Virus record (IMG/VR): IMGVR_UViG_3300042691_027037
Location: 1 to 43,901 of that record
Direction: 5' to 3' (one strand)
Source: a virus
DNA length: 43,901 nt
The notes below the pieces were generated by a model. That model ran no database searches, was not told where the DNA came from, and saw only the letters and a list, made by a program, of their open reading frames with translations. Positions 38,443-43,901 of this stretch are shown here, piece by piece. The position numbers and the translations under genes are program-made. How positions within the stretch are numbered: the first letter of the stretch is position 1; each line of letters begins with the position of its first letter.

Positions 38443-39450
38443 ATGAGTAACAATACAGGACTTAAAAATGAGGCTCTGATTTCAGAGTTGTTAACCAGCG
38501 GTTCTTTGGCATTACCTGCTAAAAACGATTTTGGTGTCCATTTGTTTGATTCAAAAAATTTAGAAGATGGTGTTGTAAGTGGTAAATTAGTTAAACCAAA
38601 GTACAACGAAGAAGAGTTACTAAAGTCGGTTGATACTACAATTATTGAATTATTACCAATTGAAGCACCAGCTTTGCCTGATACTGTTTTGAGGTCAATT
38701 TATAATGAGGCAACACAATCGGTATTAGATTTAAGAGTAGAGGTACGAAGATTAAATAATGAAAATAATGATTTAAGAGCAAAGGTTCAAGAGTTAGAAA
38801 TTGTATCTCAAAGTTTAAGAGTTGAGTTAGATTCTAAAGAGTTAATTGTTGCGGCAGCTCAAAATCAATCATATCAAGCCAATTTAAAAGTATCATCAAC
38901 TATTACTGAATTACAAAATGCTATACAAAAAGCAACGGTAGAATCTATTCAGAGAGTTTCCTTATTTGCAAGAAATCAATCATTAGAACAAGAGTTAGTA
39001 AATTTAAGAGAACAATTGTTTGGTAAAGAAGGTAAAGCAGCAGAAGGTGCGGTAGTTAGTGACTCATTCTCAGCTAAAATTTTAGAAACAGCTAATAAAG
39101 ATTTGGGTAATATAGCTTACAGAGCTAGAGCAAATCAAAACACAGAAGAATGGATTAATGGACCTACATTGGAGTTAACAAACTTTACTACAAATAAAAC
39201 AATAAGCGTTACATTTACTGTAGAAACAAACCCAATTATAAATAAACCAAATCAAGTATCATTAGGACCTGGTGAAACCAAAAAAATTACATTAGTACCT
39301 AATTTAAATTGGATTAGAGACCAAAAACCAAAAAATAGTGTTGGTTTTGCTGGTGATAGAGAATATAGAGGTTCTTTAAAAGTAACACCAAATGAAGGTT
39401 CTCCAATATCCTTATCGGTTTATTTAAGTAAATTTAGAGGAAGCAGTTAA
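38443..39450 (+). CDS. Coiled-coil virion protein with Ig-like C-terminus
   Basis: A 335-residue protein. A short N-terminal attachment-like segment (SGSLALPAKNDFGVHLFDSK) is followed by a long coiled coil at about 80-195 (LRVEVRRLNNENNDLRAKVQ). A C-terminal beta-sandwich of Ig-like type spans about 230-335 (LTNFTTNKTISVTFTVETNP; PGETKKITLVPNLNWI). The layout suits a trimeric fibre or whisker attached to the baseplate. It lies one base after the DNRLRE-like gene. No specific family recognised. Confidence 0.8.
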   Translation: MSNNTGLKNEALISELLTSGSLALPAKNDFGVHLFDSKNLEDGVVSGKLVKPKYNEEELLKSVDTTIIELLPIEAPALPDTVLRSIYNEATQSVLDLRVEVRRLNNENNDLRAKVQELEIVSQSLRVELDSKELIVAAAQNQSYQANLKVSSTITELQNAIQKATVESIQRVSLFARNQSLEQELVNLREQLFGKEGKAAEGAVVSDSFSAKILETANKDLGNIAYRARANQNTEEWINGPTLELTNFTTNKTISVTFTVETNPIINKPNQVSLGPGETKKITLVPNLNWIRDQKPKNSVGFAGDREYRGSLKVTPNEGSPISLSVYLSKFRGSS

Positions 39451-39461
39451 TTATAAGTAAT

Positions 39462-40724
39462 ATGGCTATACAAACTATAAAAGAGGTAATTAACAATAAG
39501 GGATATCTTATAGACTCAAAGGATAGACAAATCTTTGAGACAGGAGACCTGCGTTCATTTTTTGGATTAAGTGCAAATGATTCCTTAGAATTTATAGTTT
39601 ATGATGCAAACGATAACCAGCTTCCACAATCCGATGGAAAGTTAGTAAGATACATTCCATTATCAACAGAAAATATAAGAGATTATTTATTAATTCCAGA
39701 TGGAACAATTTTCCAAAGATATCAATTACCAAAAGAATATTTTGTTGATGTTGAAAGATTGTTAAGAGAGGCTGGGTATGATAATGGTATTTTTAAAACA
39801 CAAATAACCTTAGTAAATAAAAGAGTTGGTAGTGAATACCCAACCGATAAATTATGGATATCTGAAATATCTCCATCAAGAACTGAAGTTAGATTGTTTC
39901 CTTTAAAGAAAAATCAGAGACCTGAAATTTTACAAAATTTACAGCAAAGATTTGATTTATTTAGAAGAGGTGGTAACTTTAGAGAGGATATTATAAATGA
40001 TGCATTTTCTTATGTTGAAAAAATAAATCCATCAACAATAGGTTCTTATATAAAAGCAGCTTATGGAGAAAGATGGTTTTCATCATTTGTTGATGAATAC
40101 AAAATTTCAGATTTTGATAAATTTATTACCAACGTACATAATAAATTTTTAGAAGGTTGTATTTTTGAATTTACAGACAGAATATCTGATATTGGTGATA
40201 TTAATTATGGGAAGCCTAAAAACACACAATCAACACTATCATTGGATATTAATATATTAAAATTAACAATTCAAAAAATTTTAGCAAAATCTCTAAACTT
40301 TTACTTATTGGAACCCGATGTAACTTCTAATACTCAATTAGATGTACAAAAACAAACTACATTGGATGAAATAGATAATATTTTAATATCCGCACAATCT
40401 GATGTATTGATAAAATCGGAAGTACCTGTTCTCAATAAAGTAACATTTAAAAAACCTGAACAAAACCTAATTAAAATAGAATTAGATAAATTAATACAAG
40501 ATGTTATAATTGATGTAGATGTTCCAATAAAAGTTGTAACACCAATAGATGAGCCCGATTATACTCCAATAGAAACACCTGTCTACACTCCAATAGAAAC
40601 ACCTATTTATTCTGGTGGTGGTAGAAGTGGTGGTGGAACTGCTATTCAAAGGGATTTCGGAACTGGGCTTGGTAGAGAACAAGTTTTTGAAACAAGTTTA
40701 AACGATAGACAAAATTTATTATAA
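39462..40724 (+). CDS. Baseplate/tail structural protein, unknown
   Basis: A 420-residue protein. The N-terminal part is beta-rich (GYLIDSKDRQIFETGDLRSF; RYIPLSTENIRDYLLIPDGT; WISEISPSRTEVRLFPLK), with a phrase (ISPSRTE-R) often seen in T4-like tail proteins. The middle is helical. Near the C-terminus is a repeated YTPIETP motif and a Gly/Ser linker. It belongs to the baseplate operon by position and probably joins the wedge to a fibre. The end lies 3 bases before the last gene. Confidence 0.75.
   Translation: MAIQTIKEVINNKGYLIDSKDRQIFETGDLRSFFGLSANDSLEFIVYDANDNQLPQSDGKLVRYIPLSTENIRDYLLIPDGTIFQRYQLPKEYFVDVERLLREAGYDNGIFKTQITLVNKRVGSEYPTDKLWISEISPSRTEVRLFPLKKNQRPEILQNLQQRFDLFRRGGNFREDIINDAFSYVEKINPSTIGSYIKAAYGERWFSSFVDEYKISDFDKFITNVHNKFLEGCIFEFTDRISDIGDINYGKPKNTQSTLSLDINILKLTIQKILAKSLNFYLLEPDVTSNTQLDVQKQTTLDEIDNILISAQSDVLIKSEVPVLNKVTFKKPEQNLIKIELDKLIQDVIIDVDVPIKVVTPIDEPDYTPIETPVYTPIETPIYSGGGRSGGGTAIQRDFGTGLGREQVFETSLNDRQNLL
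40563..40604 (+). repeat. 24-bp period repeat in a tail gene
   Basis: ACTCCAATAGAAACACCT occurs at 40563-40580 and again at 40587-40604, encoding two TPIETP units in a Pro-rich hinge. Confidence 0.8.
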
Positions 40725-40727
40725 TAG

Positions 40728-43700
40728 ATGCCTAGAATCATAGATACAGAACTTAATTTAGAACCAACAACTGATGCTCAATTTTTGGGAACAATCCCTG
40801 CTTTAGTTGGTGGTATTGATGTATCCGGTAATCCAATTGTAGTAAATCCAAATACTGGCATAGGGACACCTGTTAGTTCGGATGTAACTTTTGTTGGTAC
40901 AACAAAATACACTCAAGACTTTTCTTTTTATATAACAACATCACAACCACATTCGGTTATTTATATAAATGGTGAAAACACCTTTAAAATTACACCTAAT
41001 AGTTTAGTAATAAATGCGGCAGATGTAATTTCTAACTCTAACAAATATGTAATAGAAGTTAAGAAAGAAGGATATACAAACAATGAAAAATATCATGTGG
41101 AGGCTGTTTATAGTAGAACATATGTTGAAAATAGCGGAACTATAAACAGTCTAAACGATACAGTTGATACATATACAAAATACAATATAGATGGTACTAT
41201 AAGTTTAGATAGAAATTTTAATTCTGTAAAAACAACAGAACCAATCTATACATCAAAACCAGTCTATACATTAAGAGTAACTAAGTATGTAAATAATGAA
41301 GTAGTTCCATTTGAGTACAATGTTGATTCACAAATAAGAGAACTCGATTTTACAAATTTTACAAAAAATATTAGTGATATTTTAACACCGATAGAACCTA
41401 TTGTTTATAATGCTAGTGTTTTATTAAATGGAGCAGACCAATCGGTTTCATATACAATCAATTCTACTACACCGATTAATATATCATCTGGTAACTCTAT
41501 AATATCGGCACAAGATAATAGTGAAATTACAATATCTTCTTCCGATTTAAATCAGTTCAAAATAAGTAGAATAGTAATAACTGGTGCTATACAAAAAGTT
41601 TTAGAACCAACTACAATAGATGAAAGTGTAAGTACAACATTTAATCTTATAGGTAACGTTGGAATTGAAATAACAACTCAAGATGTTTTACAAGCTATAA
41701 GAAATGTACCGGTAATACAAGCTAATGTAACCGATACAAAGTATAATAAAAATTCACAAACAGGTTTCCCAATAGCAATATCGGTAACGGGTTTATTAGA
41801 AAAAATATCAGCATATATTGGTAATTCAAAAGTTGATTATACAAATTTATTTGATGGTTCAAATACATCAAATACTGTAATAGTAATTCCTCATAAATAC
41901 ATTTCTACAATTGGTAATTATAATATAACATTAGTACCAACAAATCAGAGTGGTGATGGTGAACCAATTTATGTATTGATAAATGTTGTTGATGAAAGTT
42001 TTGTTGGTACTCCTGATATAAGAAATATATCATACCCAGCATCTATTAAAGGACCTGATTTTGTAGGTACAAACGTTGATTTTGAAATGAGTTGGGATTC
42101 TATAAATTCTGACTATGTAAAAATTGGAAAGGTTGGTGGTTCATCAACGATGCAAGCACCTGCAAATGGTAGAGTAAAATTAAATGTATCTGATTTATTA
42201 AAATTAGATGGTACACCAATAGAAGAAAAAAATGGTAGTTTCTTAATATCTTTAAAATTAACACCATATTCAGTTGCTGGTGATAAATTATTAGTAGGTA
42301 AGGATGAGCTAATTAATATTACCTTTACTAAAGGTACATTAACAATACCAAAGTCTGTAGCTATTAATAGAATTAGTGATGCCTTCTTATCACAATTAGA
42401 TGATAGTATTTTTGAAGATGAAAATTCAAAATATCTTACTCATTTATTACATTTTGAAGGTGGTAATAATAAAGTAATAACTACATGGGTTGGTGATGGC
42501 GAATCGTTAATTTTAAAATTATACGAACCTCTTTCAACAACAATACAACCAAATCAACAAGTTTGGATTTCCAAAATTCAGGCAAACCCTATTGTTGAAA
42601 CTGTAACAATAACAGGTGAAGATTCTAAGTATTGTCCACCATTAAAAGGACCTAATTTTTCATTGGAGCCTGATAATGGAATTGGATATAGAATCTTTGA
42701 TGAATTAATTGCAAGTGGCTCAACAACATCAACAGCGTTAACAAATAGGTATTTAAGTTCAAATGGTATAGATACATCCGAATTAAACATTCAATATGTA
42801 AGTGGTTCTGAGTTTGTTTGGGATAATTTTGTACATTTTGGTTCTGCTGAAGAAAGAGTTAATAACTTTTTATACAAAGTAAAATTAATTGAAACGTATC
42901 AAAATAAATATGATAATTTAGTTTCGAGTTCTGCCTCTGGTTCTTTTTATTTAGAAAAAGAAAAAGATACTCTTCAAACAAATATTGCAAACGTTGTAAA
43001 TGTGTTTGATGGGTTTGAAAAATATCTCTATGAGCAAAGTTCATCATTAGCATATCCAAAAGTAGGTGGGTTATTAGTCCCATCTACAAGTACATTAGCA
43101 ACTGGGTGGGTTGAAAGTTTAGCTACTGAAGCTGCATCATTTGATAAAGATAACACAAACTATTTTGTAAACAATATACCTGAATTTATAAGAGATGATT
43201 ACGATAGTGCTCAATTCTTATTGTTTATGGATATGATTGGTCAACATTTTGATGTTATTTGGTCATACATTAATGCTATTAACAGAGCTAAGATTGTTGA
43301 TGAAGATAAAGAAATAGGTATACCTGATAAATTAGTTTGGCATTTATTAAAATCTTTAGGTTGGGAAGGTAAACGAGCTTTTGATTCACAATTCCTTTGG
43401 GAATATGCGTTTGGGCAATATAAAGATGGAACACAAAAATATTCAATTCCATTATATGATGCTAATAATCAAATTTGGAGAAGAATTGTAAATAACTTAC
43501 CATATTTGATGAAGCATAAAGGTACTGCTAGAGCAATGAAAGCAGTGATGGCTTGTTATGGTGTTCCACAATCTATGTTGACAATAATGGAATTTGGTGG
43601 ACCGCAAGACCCAACAAAAGGTGGAACTACTAAATTTACATTTGAAGATAGAACATCAGCAATACACTTAAAAGAACCATCTTTAATAAGAATACCTTGG

Positions 43701-43901
43701 CATAGTGTACCATCTACTGGAAATTATCCAAATGGTATCGAATTTAGAATTAAACCAGACGTTGTAGAAAGCTGTACTATATTATCCGGAAGTTTATTCA
43801 GTTTTGATATAGTACAAGAAACTGGCTCATATGCTAAATTAGAAATTAATTTAGGTGCTGGTAATAGCCCATATGTATTAAGTCCTTTTGTTAGTGCTTC
43901 T
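40728..43901 (+). CDS. Large tail/baseplate protein with P2-I-like region (partial)
   Basis: Frame open from ATG 40728 to the right edge, 1058 residues, no stop seen. The first about 700 residues are repetitive beta domains (VTFVGTTKYTQDFSFYI; EVKKEGYTNNEKYHVEA; FVGTNVDFEMSWDSI), like fibre or wedge extensions. From about 800, IPEFIRDDYDSAQFLLFMDM, WRRIVNNLPYLMKHKGTARA and CYGVPQSMLTIMEFGGPQ match the pattern of tail protein I-like modules (NLPY-L-K-KGT then YGvP). These occur in baseplate proteins such as T4 gp7-type or P2 gpI-type. It follows the previous gene by 3 bases. Confidence 0.82.
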   Translation, partial: MPRIIDTELNLEPTTDAQFLGTIPALVGGIDVSGNPIVVNPNTGIGTPVSSDVTFVGTTKYTQDFSFYITTSQPHSVIYINGENTFKITPNSLVINAADVISNSNKYVIEVKKEGYTNNEKYHVEAVYSRTYVENSGTINSLNDTVDTYTKYNIDGTISLDRNFNSVKTTEPIYTSKPVYTLRVTKYVNNEVVPFEYNVDSQIRELDFTNFTKNISDILTPIEPIVYNASVLLNGADQSVSYTINSTTPINISSGNSIISAQDNSEITISSSDLNQFKISRIVITGAIQKVLEPTTIDESVSTTFNLIGNVGIEITTQDVLQAIRNVPVIQANVTDTKYNKNSQTGFPIAISVTGLLEKISAYIGNSKVDYTNLFDGSNTSNTVIVIPHKYISTIGNYNITLVPTNQSGDGEPIYVLINVVDESFVGTPDIRNISYPASIKGPDFVGTNVDFEMSWDSINSDYVKIGKVGGSSTMQAPANGRVKLNVSDLLKLDGTPIEEKNGSFLISLKLTPYSVAGDKLLVGKDELINITFTKGTLTIPKSVAINRISDAFLSQLDDSIFEDENSKYLTHLLHFEGGNNKVITTWVGDGESLILKLYEPLSTTIQPNQQVWISKIQANPIVETVTITGEDSKYCPPLKGPNFSLEPDNGIGYRIFDELIASGSTTSTALTNRYLSSNGIDTSELNIQYVSGSEFVWDNFVHFGSAEERVNNFLYKVKLIETYQNKYDNLVSSSASGSFYLEKEKDTLQTNIANVVNVFDGFEKYLYEQSSSLAYPKVGGLLVPSTSTLATGWVESLATEAASFDKDNTNYFVNNIPEFIRDDYDSAQFLLFMDMIGQHFDVIWSYINAINRAKIVDEDKEIGIPDKLVWHLLKSLGWEGKRAFDSQFLWEYAFGQYKDGTQKYSIPLYDANNQIWRRIVNNLPYLMKHKGTARAMKAVMACYGVPQSMLTIMEFGGPQDPTKGGTTKFTFEDRTSAIHLKEPSLIRIPWHSVPSTGNYPNGIEFRIKPDVVESCTILSGSLFSFDIVQETGSYAKLEINLGAGNSPYVLSPFVSAS

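Noticed and set aside
1-43901. tRNA genes or att-site tRNA
   Set aside because: No cloverleaf-like T-loop (GTTCGAATC or close variants) in a plausible context was found by eye. The GGTTCGAA at about 4707 is inside the deaminase gene.
30934-43901. Tailocin or extracellular contractile injection system rather than a phage
   Set aside because: The window also holds replication, nucleotide-synthesis, DNA-repair and late-sigma genes, which such systems do not carry.

Overview
The window looks like part of the genome of a large T4-like (contractile-tailed) phage infecting a member of the Bacteroidota. About 1.4 kb at the left edge instead carries a typical bacterial gene. The phage assignment rests on a UvsW-like helicase, PhoH, dCMP deaminase, thymidylate synthase, IMP dehydrogenase, a UvdE-type endonuclease, a small heat-shock protein, a gp55-like late sigma factor, and a run of hub, gp25-like, gp6-like and other tail or baseplate genes. 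The Bacteroidota host is inferred from AT-rich sequence, few Shine-Dalgarno sites, promoters of the TTTG-N19/20-TAnnTTTG type, and signal peptides ending A/S/G-Gln. All phage genes lie on the + strand, tightly packed, often with ATGA or TAATG overlaps. I see no tRNA, CRISPR array, integrase or transposase.

Layout. (1) 1-1667, minus strand: the N-terminal 457 residues of a TonB-dependent receptor, preceded by a small ORF with its own promoter and a terminator lying 28 bases before the receptor start. (2) 1731-9375: early or nucleotide-metabolism block: unknown gene, UvsW-like helicase, Nmad1-like protein, dCMP deaminase, PhoH, 5'-deoxyribonucleotidase, a lipoprotein and an HD hydrolase. (3) 9391-11493: Hsp20 with a structured leader, then a membrane coiled-coil protein. 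(4) 11500-17379: UvdE, 2OG-Fe(II) oxygenase, ThyA, cupin, CBS-less IMPDH and unknowns. (5) 17381-19412: transglycosylase-like protein, membrane protein, gp55-like sigma and a ferritin-like protein. (6) 19513-29657: eleven consecutive genes whose products all carry a signal peptide or transmembrane segment. They include a putative type IX secretion cargo, a CsgG-like protein, a Gly/Ser-rich probable outer-membrane barrel and a C-type lectin/Ig-like adhesin. (7) 29666-43901: an Ntn-hydrolase-like protein, then hub, two peptidoglycan hydrolases and baseplate wedge/tail genes. The last gene runs off the right edge.

Regulation. Two promoter classes can be read directly. Six early-type sites have TTTG, 19-20 bases, then TATATTT(G/A), mostly 21-24 bases before the start codon. 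A second motif, (A)ATATTTATA without the upstream TTTG, sits 16-28 bases before at least six genes, mostly structural or unknown. The window encodes a probable gp55-like late sigma, so the second motif is a good candidate late promoter.

The most unusual part is region 6. A lytic-type phage genome appears to devote about 10 kb to proteins exported into or through the host envelope, one apparently addressed to the host type IX secretion system. Remodelling of the infected cell surface is one explanation, but that function is inference. All family calls come from reading motifs by eye; no database search was run.
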